Assembly: GCA_946800325.1 (NCBI GenBank)
Contig: OX326960.1
Location: 17,718,893-17,782,892 of the forward strand
DNA length: 64,000 nt
Origin: Luzula sylvatica
Taxonomy: Eukaryota > Streptophyta > Magnoliopsida > Poales > Juncaceae
Direction: 5' to 3'
Made by a program: the position numbers and the translations under genes
Shown here: in pieces, positions 23,305 to 35,240 of the stretch
Layout of the letters: each line of letters opens with the position of its first letter
How positions within the stretch are numbered: the stretch's first letter is position 1
The notes under the pieces: generated by a model
What the model saw: the letters and a program-made list of their open reading frames with translations, nothing else
Database searches by the model: none
Told to the model about the DNA's origin: nothing

Positions 23305-23648
23305 AAAGGAGACGGTATTGTCATGACCCGAGGTTATATGGGTTATTAAGAATAAGCGAGGGGTTTAATCGCAAATTGGTTCATGAGGTGCATGTGCACC
23401 GGGTGTAGTTAATATTTTCTTTTATAACTTTGTCGCATTATAAATAGGGAGAAGAGAGAGAATTAGAACATATAATATTGATGTTTTGTAATAATGGTTT
23501 GTGTAAGAACTAGAGAGAGGATTTACTCGATCTAGTATGGTTTAATCGAACGAGTCGAATTCGAATTCGTTGGTTGAATTTGTATCTTTTATCTAATTCC
23601 TTCAATTTCGAGGTTGTTTGAGTAAGGATTCGAGGTCGAATCCTTACA
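23305..23648 (+). mobile_element. LTR of a Ty3/gypsy-like retrotransposon, with polypurine tract
   Basis: CTTGAGGACAAGGATCTTTAAAGGAGACGG resembles, in two parts, the pol end (GAGGACAAGG) and polypurine tract (AAAGGAGACGG, 23,305-23,315) of plant Ty3/gypsy elements. The LTR then runs 23,319-23,648 (330 bp), starting TGTCATGACC and ending CCTTACA. It has a TATA box TATAAATAG at 23,439-23,447. The next bases, GCTCT, continue into arm sequence shared with the right arm (GCTCTCTCCAGAATATTC), so the outer boundary is well placed. No second LTR lies in the window: the element is 5'-truncated, or its other LTR has been lost. Confidence 0.65.
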
Positions 23649-25293
23649 GCTCTCTCCAGAATATTCTTATTTTGCTGCTAAAAGGTTTCTCAAACTTTGT
23701 TTCACTTCACTGCTATTCAATTTTCCATTACATTCATGATTCAGGTAGATTATTAGTGCAATCGAAAGAAAATGATGATGCTATTAGTATTACAACTGGT
23801 CTTTAGCAAGTTTATCCGTGACGAGATCGAGCTTCAGGATTTCTTTGTCCAAGTCGACTCCATCTAAAAATGCTAATCCAGCGATGCAATCGAAGCCAAT
23901 TAGAGCAACAGAAGAGTGCAGATAATGGTGGATCGGAGCTCAATATCATCTCAAGTTTGCCCAATTCCATTTTCGTTTTTTGATAATATACTGCGCTTTA
24001 GTTTCGTGACAATTATGCAAAGGCTACTGAAATGTCAAAAATGTACCGCCCTTCCCATGCAGACGCAACCTATGATTTCAAATACTGTATTGGAGCTGTA
24101 CAGGTACCAGTGTAACACTCATAATAGTTATTATATTGATATCATCATCATAAACACACAATTCAATTAATTAATTAATTCATATATTTAATTAGGGGGA
24201 AGAGTGATCATCGGCGAGAGAAACAATCGATAGTCCCTGCAGAGTCCCCGCTGGAGCCATCGCAAAGTAAATCCTCAAACATCTCGGCACCGGGGTGAGG
24301 GACTTTTTGCAATTTTGATAGGGGTTTCTTTTGTAAATTTGCTGAAAAAAATGAATTGAACAGGTGTTGGCTTATGTGTCACAAGTGCATAAGGTGATTG
24401 GCCCTCGATCCTTATCTGAGAGGACCTTCATGATCTGAAGTATTCTATACAGATTTTTAATTTGATTTATTTATATGTTTTATTTTTTAATTTTGAAATT
24501 ATATATATATATGGGCGTCGAAGCACGTAAAAGAATTTGAATATATATTGTAAAGTATTTACAATTTTTTTTATATTAAAGTAATTGTCTCTGTGAATAG
24601 ATTAGATCAAAAAAGGTGGAAAAATCAAAAGCTTTATTTTTTATTACGGGGTGTCCCTTCTCCCGATGAACTGCTAAAAATCCTCTTGCCTACAAATTTA
24701 GGTAAATTTACAAGGACCTTTTTGTAAATATACATTCCATTTTATTTTTTTATTTATATCTTTTTAATTTTTAGTTGGAATTCTGCTGGAACGATTTTAG
24801 CTGGGAGGACTCTGCGATTCATTTCGTCGAACGGGTTATGGGCATGCTGAAAACTCAAATAATGAGAACTCAAAAAATTTAGAGAAAAAGAAAAAGATAA
24901 AACTGCAATAACAACACTAGCAAGTAGCAACAATAGGCCAATTTTGCTTGAGCAAAGGCGAAGATCAGTGTGGACCAAAATAATGATAAACATGTTTCAT
25001 TATCTTTATTTATCACGCACCATATTTTATTTTCAAAATTAAGATTTTGATCGCATTTGTTGAGCTCCCAATTTGTACTGGAGGGTCCATTTGTTCCGTG
25101 TCGTACAAAACAAATTTAAAGTTAAAACATGAGTAACAGGAATCTAGATAAAATATCTGAAAATTAAAAAAACTAAGAACATTACATTGGGAAGCGGAGG
25201 ATCTGGCCCATGCTCAATTTTGTACAGCAACTTGTACAAATATCAAAGGCCCATCCAAAACATGAAATATCATAAATAACCCTGGAACACTAG
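23649..25293 (+). repeat. Left arm, inner part, of the large inverted duplication
   Basis: Reverse complement of 33,217-36,665. Starts at GCTCTCTCCAGAATATTC and ends at CTAGGAAATATCATCAGT. Shorter than its partner (1.6 against 3.4 kb) because several exon and intron pieces present at right are missing here. A 28-bp local duplication (AAATATCAAAGGCCC region, 25,236-25,275) is specific to this arm. Confidence 0.85.
24011..24400 (+). pseudogene. Chorismate synthase pseudogene fragment, left arm
   Basis: Three exon-like pieces match plant chorismate synthase, the plastid enzyme that converts EPSP to chorismate. 24,011-24,103 encodes EMSKMYRPSHADATYDFKY and ends CAG before a GT. 24,195-24,291 encodes, after a 2-3 nt disruption, SSARETI then VPAGAIAK, a stop, and ILKH. 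24,364-24,400 encodes VLAYVSQVHKV after a splice-acceptor-like AACAG. The active-site-region motifs (RPSHADATYDFKYG, SSARETIGRVAAGA) are recognisable, but Gly-Val-Arg is replaced, a 9-nt insertion and a stop are present, and the rest of the gene is missing. A preceding open stretch (23,923-24,005) may be a degenerate first exon. Not functional. Confidence 0.85.
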
Positions 25294-27690
25294 GAAATAT
25301 CATCAGTCTCTCTCTCTCTCGCGATCTCTCTCGCTCGGCGTTTGTGTGATTCTATCACAGCGTATCTTTGTTTGCACCTATCACAACTTGTACAAGTATC
25401 ATGCACATAATTATTTTCATAATTGATTTGATTGTGCTTGTAAATTATATTTCTTCACAATTTATTCATGATAAGAAAGGGTATACATGATATTTCTAAT
25501 GTTCTAAGATTCTAGCAGGCATTTGAAGGTATAGACATAAAATAAGCATCAAATAAGCATCAAATAATCCAAATTATTATATTCCCACAGGCCAATTCAA
25601 ATTATTACTCTTTATCAGTAACTATGTATAGACATAAAATTCATATCATACTCTCAATAAACTCGGAACATATAATCACTGGTTCCCAAATTTGGGACTG
25701 TCGAGTGTCATATGCCTTGCTTATGATCACATCCTCTAACCCAGGGTTGACCGGGTTATCGGGTCTGCGTACTTGTCGAAATTTTCTAACACCTTCGACT
25801 TAACCTCACTAAACACCTATAATTATGATACATAGTTAACACACTTGACAAAACAATTAATTGTAATTTGGAAAAAAATATTTTGGGGTAAATATGTAAT
25901 TTACGGGCTTATGTTTCACAGTGTCTGGGGGCTGTTCCTGGCCAGTCAACCATTTCCACAGATTTGGATTTTCCTGAATTATTTAATGGCAAAATAGTAA
26001 TTAACAAAAGTTTAAGAAGTAAATAAATAAATAATTAATTAAGTAAAGAGTTTAATTTAAATACCAGATCAAGAATATCGATCAGGGATTTAATACGCAA
26101 TTCATCCAAAGATTTGATATTTTCTTCAGGGATTTAATACGCAATTCATCCAAAGATTTGATATTTTCTTCGACCCAATTTTCCAACACCAAACCCAGCT
26201 CGAGAAATCCTCTTTGTTTGCACCTATATAATAACATAATTTTTCGTAGATAAATTAGGGTTTCGTTTTAAATTCAAAATTGAAATTGCGAAATTATGAA
26301 TGTTGGTACCGGTTAAGGAGATGGTGTTTTCTCTCCTCGTTGGAGATATCGATATTGTATGATGTCTGGACCTCTGGTGCACTGGCACGATCTCACTCTT
26401 CCTCTATATTCTTCGAGTGGTACAATACTAGCTTCAAGATCCAGTAACCCGGAACTTTTGCACAAAAGTCCCTGAACTTCTAAAAATCCTCTAAATCTTC
26501 TTTTCACTGCATAAATTTTTCCCAAAAACTTCTCCAAATTAACACTGCAATTATCCACTTCTACAAATCAATTTATATCCCTTGTATATATTTAACAAAA
26601 ATTCCTACAAATCAATACATCAAAACATCATAAAAACACAAATATAAAAAATACAAGAGAGAATTAGTATACATCTAAATCTAAATTGGCCTTTGTGATT
26701 TTTTTCTCATAAAAATGCTTCGAACCCACTGTCATCAAAAGCTGTCACCTCCAAAATCAATTAAAATGAATTTGATCTTAACTGCGGAAAATCCCTTGTG
26801 TTATTTGAAATTTAAAAAAGGCCCGAAATAGTCTCTCGTGTTAGAAAAATGAGAGAGAAGTAGGGTCCACGAATACAAAAAATATCTACATTTACAAAAA
26901 CATATAGGATTTTATTTGCAAATATGAGAAATGTAGGGTGTTATAAGCAAAAACGCCAATACTTTAGTTTTAATTTCTAGCAATTTGTAGAACAATTGGT
27001 TCAAAATCCTCAAAATAGTCTCCCATCGATATATAAACCTTCGAAATAAGAAGAACAAAGTATACGTATCTTTACCACCCTATAAAATAAAGAAATAAAA
27101 TATACAATTTAGAGGGGTATATATGAAATATTAAATTATCAAATAATCCTTGAAGCTCGTGCCGCAAGCAACAAAACATGTTGAATGGTACTGGTAGAGT
27201 GAATAATCAAATTAAACCAATATCTTTGATGGAGCTTCAGTAAGAGACAGTATGCTAATGCTATGCTAGACCAATATTTTATTTTATTTTATTTGGGTTT
27301 TAAATTACTGTTTCTTTTTTTTTTAAATTATGTTGGTAATTCAGGTGGAATTATTAGCAGTCGAAATTCTAGTAGATGCAAATGTAATTGAACCTCTGAC
27401 CTGTACAATCATTTCATGTGGCGAAAAAAACACTTCAGTTTGTTAACTAAATTTCCTTTTTTTGCATTTATACCCCTTAAAATTGTGCTATTTCTAGATA
27501 AGGTCCGTTTTTTGGAGTCGAACAAATAAAAACTCTACTCTACTATAATTTGTTTGGGGTTATTTTAAAATTTAGTTACAGCTTGATGGTACCTGATTCG
27601 GGAAATCCAATTTGAGGAGAAGAATTCAATTTTTTTCGTTCAACCTCTTCCGGCAGAGCTAAATTTACAAAAGCAGCCCTCCAAATTTAC
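25294..27690. other. Spacer of the palindrome, no gene recognised
   Basis: Begins with a CT-rich microsatellite (25,293-25,335). A perfect 44-bp tandem duplication lies at 26,083-26,170. A minus-strand 81-codon frame (26,313-26,558) has no recognisable motif. The rest is AT-rich and unmatched elsewhere in the window. Confidence 0.5.
26083..26170. repeat. Perfect 44-bp tandem duplication
   Basis: The unit starts CAGGGATTTAATACGCAATT and ends GATTTGATATTTTCTT; two copies lie head to tail without a mismatch, so the event is recent. Confidence 0.95.
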
Positions 27691-27774
27691 AGTATTTTCA
27701 TTGAAAGCATCTTTTTCTTATCTTATTATGATTATATTTATTATTTATAGTTACATAATACATGATTGGGATAT

Positions 27775-28491
27775 AGTTACATAATATCTGTGAAAATATC
27801 AAAAATACACTTGCAAAATGTGAAAATATCAAATATACACCTCTATAATCTGAAAATTTGAAAATATTTATGAAAAATATGAAAAATTTCAAATATACAC
27901 CACTGAAGATAAATATTTAAGCTTGTAAAAACTGATAATACAAAAATACCTATCTAAAACCTGAAAATTTCAAAAACACCCTTCTAAAACCTGGAAATAA
28001 CAAATATATCCATCTAAGACAATAAAATTTTAAATACACCCCTCAAAAATCTGGAATTGTAAAAAACACCTCTAAAATATCAAATATAACTCTATAATAT
28101 GAAAATTTCAAAAATACTTGCAAAATGTGAAAATATCAAATATAAACATATAAAATTATAAAAAATGGCCTTGTAAAATCTGACAACAGCAAATGAGACA
28201 TGAAAATATCAAAATACACCTCCAAAATCTGAAAATATCAAAAGCACCCCAATAAAATTTGAAAATATCAAAAATACCCTTGCAAAATCTGAAAATATCA
28301 AATATCCCTTCTATAATCATACCTATTATAAAATGAAAAGATATTATTTAAAACCACAAGGAAACTATTTCAAAAATACGATTGCAAACATAATATGAAA
28401 ATTTCAAATATATCACCATCGAACCTGAAAATATCTAATATCCCTCTAACATAACATGTAAAAATTTGGAAAATCCCCTTGTAGGATGTGA

Positions 28492-28535
<44 letters not shown>

Positions 28536-28560
28536 GTAAAATGTCGAAATTTAGAAAATA
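27775..28560. repeat. Degenerate satellite with units of about 30-40 bp
   Basis: About 20 irregular units built from TGAAAATATCAAAAATACAC, then CTCTAAAAT or CTTGCAAAAT. An (AT)n microsatellite interrupts it at about 28,495-28,530. No coding frame. Confidence 0.8.
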
Positions 28561-28561
28561 C

Positions 28562-28930
28562 TTTTAAAATATGGAAACGATAATCGCAACAAACATATAC
28601 ATATTTCTGCAGGGGTTGATTTTATAATTTTTGCATTCATGGAGGAGGTATTTTGCAAACTTACCTATCCAGAGAGAACTATATAAATGGGCTTTATCAG
28701 TGTTGCTGAGTTAGATTTTAACATAACGAGTACTATTTCTCCAATGTTCTTGTCGTGATTTTCATTTTCAATTTTGCTTGTCAATTTCAAAAATCATTTT
28801 AGGAGAGTGTACGATCATCTTTTGAGTTCTAACAGGATCTTACATGTAAATTATGTTATTAATAATATTTATCTAATCATGACAAAAATATAATTTATAA
28901 TATTATCTAATCATTACAAAATATAATAAA
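28562..28930 (+). repeat. Segment duplicated at 43,886-44,255
   Basis: About 370 bp nearly identical to 43,886-44,255 in direct orientation (starts ATGGAAACGATAATCGCAAC, includes GGGGTTGATTTTATAATTTT and GAGAACTATATAAATGGGC). Its last 130 bp also occur inverted at 17,870-18,000. In both places it precedes a module U copy: C starts immediately, while D is separated by about 0.86 kb. Confidence 0.9.
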
Positions 28931-29389
28931 AATTGTCAATGCAGTGTAAAATAAACAATATTGTCAATGCAGTGTATTTAAAAGAATTGCAGATTGGAGT
29001 ACTATTGTCAATTGTCTAGTGTGACCATATTAATGTATGAATTTAACAACTATGATAATCATTAATTATCTGTAATTCCATACATCTATCAATTAACAAC
29101 AAAGTTAATATCCATTCCATACATTATCTATCAATTCATTTTTATTCCAAAATCTACCAATTCATATTCAATTCCATATATTCTAAAATCTGTCCATGAA
29201 CAACAACCAACACAAACTAATACACAAATCATTATTTTCAGAAAGTTCAACAACTTCAATAAATAATTTATATACATCAATTAATACACAAAATCATTAT
29301 TTCGAAATTTCAACACAAGTTAACAACTAACACAAATAATTATTTCGAAATTTCAACACAAATTAATACACAAATTACAGCATGCATTC

Positions 29390-30680
29390 TACTCTTCGGC
29401 GAATTGAACAATACACGCCGGCACTCTCTCCTGTCTCGGAATTTGAAACGGAGCCGTCCAGCTGAGTCAGCATCTTGATCTGCCGCTAAGATCTGGCGGT
29501 ACACACCTGGCGTTGCCCCTGCTGCTCTTGCAAGCCCTCCACATATTTTACCTGAAATAGTAGACTTATAATAATCGAAAACTTAAAACATATTATAAAA
29601 AGATAAAAATAGGAAATTCATTTATTTACCTTACCATCAGTATCAGAATCGCAACCAAGCTCCATATTCTCTCCACAAATCAAACCATGAACACTGCAAT
29701 TACAAAATGAAATAATTCAATATATTATTCAATAATCAGCGTTCTCCAAGGGCATAAATGTAATTATACAAAAAAAAATCTCAAAAATACATACCTTACG
29801 AGAACAATGTATATAACTTATTATCATCGTGTCGGTTGGCCCAAGCATCCAGAGCATCGACCGAGCTTATACGAGCCATTCTGCCAGCTTGTGCGCTGGC
29901 ATCACCATGCGTCGTCAGTACAATTCTCTCGTTTATGGGCGCCCTCCACCCCCCTTCTCTTGTTTATGGGCACCCCCACACCCCCACCCCCCTTCTCTTG
30001 TTGATGGGCGCCCCCCCCCCCCCCCCCCTTCTCTCGATCAAGCCAATTTCGCGTATCGGTCCAACCGAGCCAATTTCATTGACACCGTCGTATTGGCTCG
30101 GTTCACCAATTTCATTCCACCTGAAAATATCTAAAATGGAAATATAATTAGATTAAAGCGAATTAATAAATTGAGACTGGACAATTTCACAAATTTTCAA
30201 GACAATTAATTTCTTGCAATTTAAACTAAAAATTGACCGCATTTTGTTAAAAGAATGCACGGTATGGTTCCAAATTATGAGTCGAAATAACGACTAAATG
30301 AAGGGATTTTGAAGATTAGCGGATTTGTAGAGAGTTTACATACTCAACACAGAAACGCAAAAGATCGAGACAAAGAGAAAATGATCAACAATTCCAAGAA
30401 AAAAAAACAAGTACTAAACGAATCTACAAGAATCCGAAAGTAAAAAGTATAATAAACTCAGAATTACCATTAATGCCTTCAATGCAAACCCATGAAGCGC
30501 CGGATCTCGTGGCCGTCAGACATCGTGGCCGTCAAAGGATCTGGTCGCCGTCACCGGATACGTGGCCGTCGATCTGGTCGCCGTCACAGATCCGGTCGCT
30601 CGCCGGGTAAGAGTGCGCGTCGTGGCGTGCGTGGGGTGGGGAAGAGAGGGGAATGAAGGTTGGGATTTATATAGAGATGG
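29390..30680 (-). pseudogene. Unrecognised gene relic in module U, copy C (deleted form)
   Basis: Shares the TATA-like box (about 30,665-30,674), part of the repeat-bearing leader and the final exons with copy A. About 220 bp equivalent to 7,000-7,220 are missing: the minisatellite joins straight to CTCGATCAAGCCAATTTCGC. The leader is also shorter and the acidic 3' repeats are mostly lost. This is the most decayed copy. Confidence 0.45.
29925..30035. repeat. C-rich minisatellite, 3-4 units (copy C)
   Basis: Same unit as at 6,890-6,995, ending in a long C-run (30,010-30,028). The right flank is deleted relative to the other copies. Confidence 0.75.
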
Positions 30681-31713
30681 CATAGATAGATTATAGATAG
30701 ATGATAAACAGTTCATTTTTTATTTTTCTATTTTTAGATTAAAGGCTAATAATAACGTTGAGTTCATATTTTAATTCTTTTTTTTTTTTAAATAAAAGGC
30801 GAATAATAATAATTTGTTCATTTTTGAACTTTTTTGAAAATAAAAGGCGAATAACAATATTTAGTTTAATTTTTATACTTTTTTTAATTCAAAGCGATGA
30901 TATATTTTCCTTTTAAATGGATTTGATTTTGAAGTAACAATATTAATATTAATTAGATTAGATTGTTGATTGTATTTAAGGTAAAGTGCTGAGTAATCAG
31001 ATATTTAGTTAGAATGTTGCATGATTAGATATAACTACAAAAATACATCGAAGTCAGTAATTTTTTGTTTAGGTATATCATTAATTATGATGGCAATATT
31101 TAATATAATTTCAAAATAAAAATATCATAATTTATTTACTCCATTATATTTTCGTAATTCGTCTAAATATAATTAGGAAGTCTAAATAATTTCAAGGTTG
31201 CAAATATCGTTTTTTAGGAATGCACGTATATCGAGTTGATCGATTTTTTATCAATATTATAACTCAATCCAGTTATAACGGATTTTTATTTTTCCAATAT
31301 AATCCGACGGATAATGCTTACAAAAAATTCAAACTCATCTTGAATGTGAGTTGGCCGAATTTGTTATAGTAAATAATAAATATATATTATTACGGTATAT
31401 GTTGATAAAAATATGCAACATGTTTATTTAGTTAATTATAGAAATATTTCGACCAAACACTCACTCAAACCAAACATCCGTGTTCAATATGTCATTTATT
31501 TTGAATGTCATCACTTGTACCTCCATCAAAAATATAAATATTTTCGTTTATTACATAAATTTAGAATTAAACAATAATATAAAAATTAATTTGTACTTGC
31601 AATTAACCATCATGTAAATAGAGAAGTTAACAACAATACTTTTATATACATTTATGAATAGGTAGATTGTCAACATCGTGCTAAATAATTATATAAACGA
31701 AGTAAACAATAAA

Positions 31714-31798
31714 GGAGCATTTCTGCAAGTAGTCATTTTTGGAATGAAAATTCAAAAACTAATCCTCTTTTTGAGAAAATTCAAGAAATAATCTGGAA
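31714..31798. mobile_element. Left tip of the long-TIR MULE in module copy C, cut by a Helitron
   Basis: After AACAATAAA (31,705-31,713) the first 85 bp match the left end of the MULE at 8,958 (GGAGCATTTCTGCAAGTAG, then TTTTTGAGAAAATTC). The match stops exactly where the Helitron 3' end begins. The right end of the MULE and its second target duplication are not present in the window. Confidence 0.8.
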
Positions 31799-32165
31799 CT
31801 AGCTTTATCCGCGCGCAATTGCGCGGGATATTTTTATATAATTATTTAAATAGAATTAACGCGTGTGCGTTTGAACTAAATTAATCTAATCATGACATAT
31901 TTGTAAATATCATAATGTCAACAGATGCATAAGGTTCATGAAATTAATCTATCACGGATATTATTTTCTAATATAATTTGTATAAATAACATTTGTTCAG
32001 GTGATTCTAAAATTGATTAATATAATCAGGACATATTCGCAAATTTTAATATGTATGTAAAATAGGAAAAAAAAGATCAAATGTAAAAATTGACCAAAAT
32101 GTAAAAGAAGGACCAAAATATAAATTAAAACTAAAAACGACCAAAATATAAATTATATAAATTAT
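31799..32165 (-). mobile_element. Helitron 3' end, inserted into the MULE tip
   Basis: On the minus strand the sequence ends CCCGCGCAATTGCGCGCGG, then ATAAAGCTAG (terminal CTAG at 31,802-31,799), then T. A GC-rich perfect-stem hairpin about 6 bp from CTAG is the classic Helitron terminator, and the next host base is T, as expected for insertion between A and T. The body to the right is AT-rich with GACCAAAATGTAAA-type repeats, also found as GGTCC-type repeats at 39,920-40,390. The 5' TC end was not identified, so the outer limit is a guess. Confidence 0.65.
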
Positions 32166-33216
32166 ATATATATATATATATATGGGAAATTTTCAAAAAA
32201 AACCCTATCTTTTTGGATATTCTAAAAAACTCCCTGTCTTTTTGGAAACTCCTAAAACCCCCTCTACCTAATTTTTATTTTCAAATACCTCCCTTATAGG
32301 GGTTAAAACTAACCAAGGATGGTGTTAAAATTTTTTTTGATCAAAATACATTTCTATTTTCATATGTATATTTTTTGTTATTTTTTCATTAATTTTATTA
32401 GTTTTAAAAAAATTCATAAATAATAATTTTTAACATATAATTATTTCACAAAAATAAAATTATTAAATTTTGTGTTTGTATAATTTTAATATTTCGTTTA
32501 TTATTCATGAAAAACTAACATCAGATAATAATAAAATAAACAACTTAAAAAAAAAATTATTATATTGATATTGGATACAGCCATTGAATGGGTTTCTTGA
32601 GGTTAAAAAAAATATTCGTAAAAAATCATATAAAAAGCCATTCAATGTAAAAAGCCATTGAATGGGTTTCTTCCGGCGCTGGGTCACGGAGTAAAAACAT
32701 CGTCACACCACTTGCAGAAATGTCTCAAATTAAAAATATTATTATATTGATATTGGATAAAGTTTGTTATAACTTTAATAAAATAAATATTAGTGTTAAA
32801 ATGAATAATTAAATAAGTACAATTTGTTTAATATATTTAATTTCTAATAAATTTAATACATTTATCTTAATAAATTATTAAACATAATTAAATATATAAT
32901 TAATATTAATAATACATTATGTACACTATATTATGTACAATAATAATTATTATATTTAATTTCCAATTGGATTTTTTTATCCATTTTCGTTTTATTTTGT
33001 CTGAAAAGCTACAATCGAGTCTCATTTTAGTCAAATAAGATTAAATTAAGTCATTGTTTATGCTTAGTTGGACAATTGAGGGTTAATTTTGGATCATAAA
33101 GGCCCAAACTTTGCTCCAAAATAATACATTGAAGTTTCACGAAACAAGTAAAGTACATTAAAAGAGAAAAAGGCCCAAACTTATGCATTGTTTTGAATAT
33201 TAGAAGAGAAAAAAAT
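32166..33216. other. AT-rich stretch with short repeats, no gene
   Basis: An (AT)n tract at about 32,160-32,182 is followed by GGGAAATTTTCAAAAAAAACC-like sequence, a common start of plant repeats. AAAGCCATTGAATGGGTTTC and TTATTATATTGATATTGGATA each occur twice (32,555-32,755), suggesting a small inverted or tandem insertion. No coding signal. Confidence 0.4.
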
Positions 33217-34277
33217 ACTGATGATATTTCCTAGTGTTCTAGGGTTATTTATGATATTTGTACAGGTTGCTGTACAAAATTGAGCATGGGCCAGATCCTC
33301 TGCTTCCCAATGTAATGTTCTTAGTTTTTTTAATTTTCAGATATTTTATCTAGATACTTATTACTCATGTTTTAACTTTAAATTTGTTTTGTGCTACACG
33401 GAACAAATGGACCCTCCAGTACAAATTGGGAACTCAACAAATGCGATCAAAATCTTAATTTTGAAAATAAATAAAATATGGTGTGTGATGAATAAAGATT
33501 ATGGAACATGTTTATCATTATTTTGGTCCACACTGATCTTCGCCTTTGCTTGAGCAAAATTGGCCTATTGTTGCTAGTGTTGTTATTGCAGTTTTATTTA
33601 TTTCTTTTCCTCTAAATTATTTGAGTTCTCATTATACTATGTGTGATTTATATTTCAGATTGAGCTTTATAACACAAACAAGATAAAAGCAAGCAATACA
33701 ATGATACACTCCATTTATATCAGTCGCATGGAACGAATCGCAGTTTTCAGCATGCCCATAACCCGTTCGACGAAATGAATCGCAGAGTCCTCCCAGCTCG
33801 AATCGTTCCAGCAGGATTCCAACTAAAAATTAAAAAGATATAAATAAAAAAATGGAATGTATATTTACAAAAAGGTGCTTATTTGGCAATTTTTTTGTAA
33901 ATACTTTATAATATATATTCGACCTCTTTTATGTGCTTCGACGCCCATTTCACAAAGGATTGTGATTTCTGTATTTTTTGTAGTTTCATTCAATTTTGAC
34001 ATTGTTTCCTCTACCCAAAATTTAATCACCATAAATAAAATTTATAAAATAATATATATTCGAATACAGACCTGCAAATATTTGCGATTCGAGCATGAAA
34101 ATTTGGAGGCAATAAACTAATTACAACTTCAACCTAAAAATAAACCAAAATCAATTGATCTCAAATATATTTACATACAAATAAAATTTATTAAATATTC
34201 AATGAATTAATTAATTGAATTGTGTGTTTATGATGATGATATCAATATAATAATTATTAGGAGTGTTACACTGGTAT

Positions 34278-34379
34278 CTGTACGGCTCCAATACAGTATT
34301 TGAAATCATAGGTTGCATCTGAATGGGAAGGGCGGTACATTTTTGACATTTCAGTAGCCTTTGCATAATTCCTGTTTGT
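34278..34379 (-). pseudogene. Chorismate synthase exon, second partial copy in the right arm
   Basis: A 102-nt stop-free exon encoding TNRNYAKATEMSKMYRPSHS followed by DATYDFKYCIGAVQ. The acceptor TTTCAG is intact, but the donor GT is changed to AT (CAG|AT). It lies downstream, in minus-strand order, of the larger exon set at 35,241-36,284, although this exon belongs before those exons in the real gene. The locus therefore contains a tandem, out-of-order second copy. Confidence 0.85.
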
Positions 34380-35240
34380 CTGAAATAGAAAATTCCAAAA
34401 TTTAATATTGGCAAGAAACTTATAAATCACGAAACTAAAGCGCAGTATATTATCAAAGAACGAAAATGGAATTGGGCAAACTTGAGATGATATTTTTACA
34501 TACAAATAAAAAAAATTATATTATTACCTTTGAAACATAAAAACTGAGTTTGCCATTTTATACCTTCCAACACTCTGGAAATATATATAATTTCAAAATT
34601 AAAAAATAAAACATATAAATAAATCAAATTAAAAATCTGTATAGAATGCCTCAGATCAGGATCGAGGGCCAATCACCGTGTCTTCGCTTCTTCTTCCCTA
34701 CAATTGTCTCCCGTCATCATCCTCACCTTCAACAACATTTACAAATTAACCCCTTCATTATTAAATATTCCAAAAAAAAGAAATTGTTATTTATATTGAC
34801 AGCGGACCTGGTGCAGAGTTTCACGGCATCCTTAACTCATGGAAGACACAAATCCTAAAATATCAAAAAAATAATTAAAATTGGAAAAAATAAAATAAGA
34901 CCAAATAAGGAAAATTACCTTGATGTCCCCGATGCCGAGGAGGATTAATCAACACCAGCGTCAGAAAATAGGGTTTCGGGCTATTGAAGTACATTTTTCA
35001 AACTATCCTCACCAGTTGCTAAATTCACTAGCATTTGGGTATTTGCCTGTGAATCGATTGAATATGAAGTCAATGGACATGTCCAGTAGGTTTTACCAAC
35101 AAGGATGTGTTGATGTAATTTAGATTTACCAAGAATTGCAGTTTTTACTAATTCCAGTAGGTTTTACCTACACAACCCCCCCTCAAAAAATAAATCAAAA
35201 TTTACAATTATAACCTCGAAAAATAATATAATTAACTTAC

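Larger units (their letters stand above)
28940..31713. repeat. Module U, copy C
   Basis: Direct-orientation partial copy of module U, from GTAAAATAAACAATATTGTC to the AACAATAAA at the MULE insertion point. More diverged from A and B than they are from each other, with a 220-bp internal deletion near 30,035. It contains a MULE tip at the same site as A and B, so that MULE insertion predates the split of C from A/B. Confidence 0.85.

Noticed and set aside
22593..23324. 243-codon minus-strand open frame
   Set aside because: It is the antisense shadow of the 338-aa ORF, kept open because the 21-bp repeat has no stop on either strand; it also runs into the polypurine tract.
22267..23648. Endogenous plant pararetrovirus
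   Set aside because: No coat, movement-protein, RT or RNase H motif is visible, while a polypurine tract followed by a TG...CA LTR fits a Ty3/gypsy-type remnant.
25290..25340. CT-rich tract as a promoter
   Set aside because: No TATA box or open frame follows; it sits exactly at the arm boundary and is a simple microsatellite.
34646..35123. Plus-strand frames of about 70 codons opposite the chorismate synthase exons
   Set aside because: Antisense to a region of exon and intron remnants; no motif of their own.
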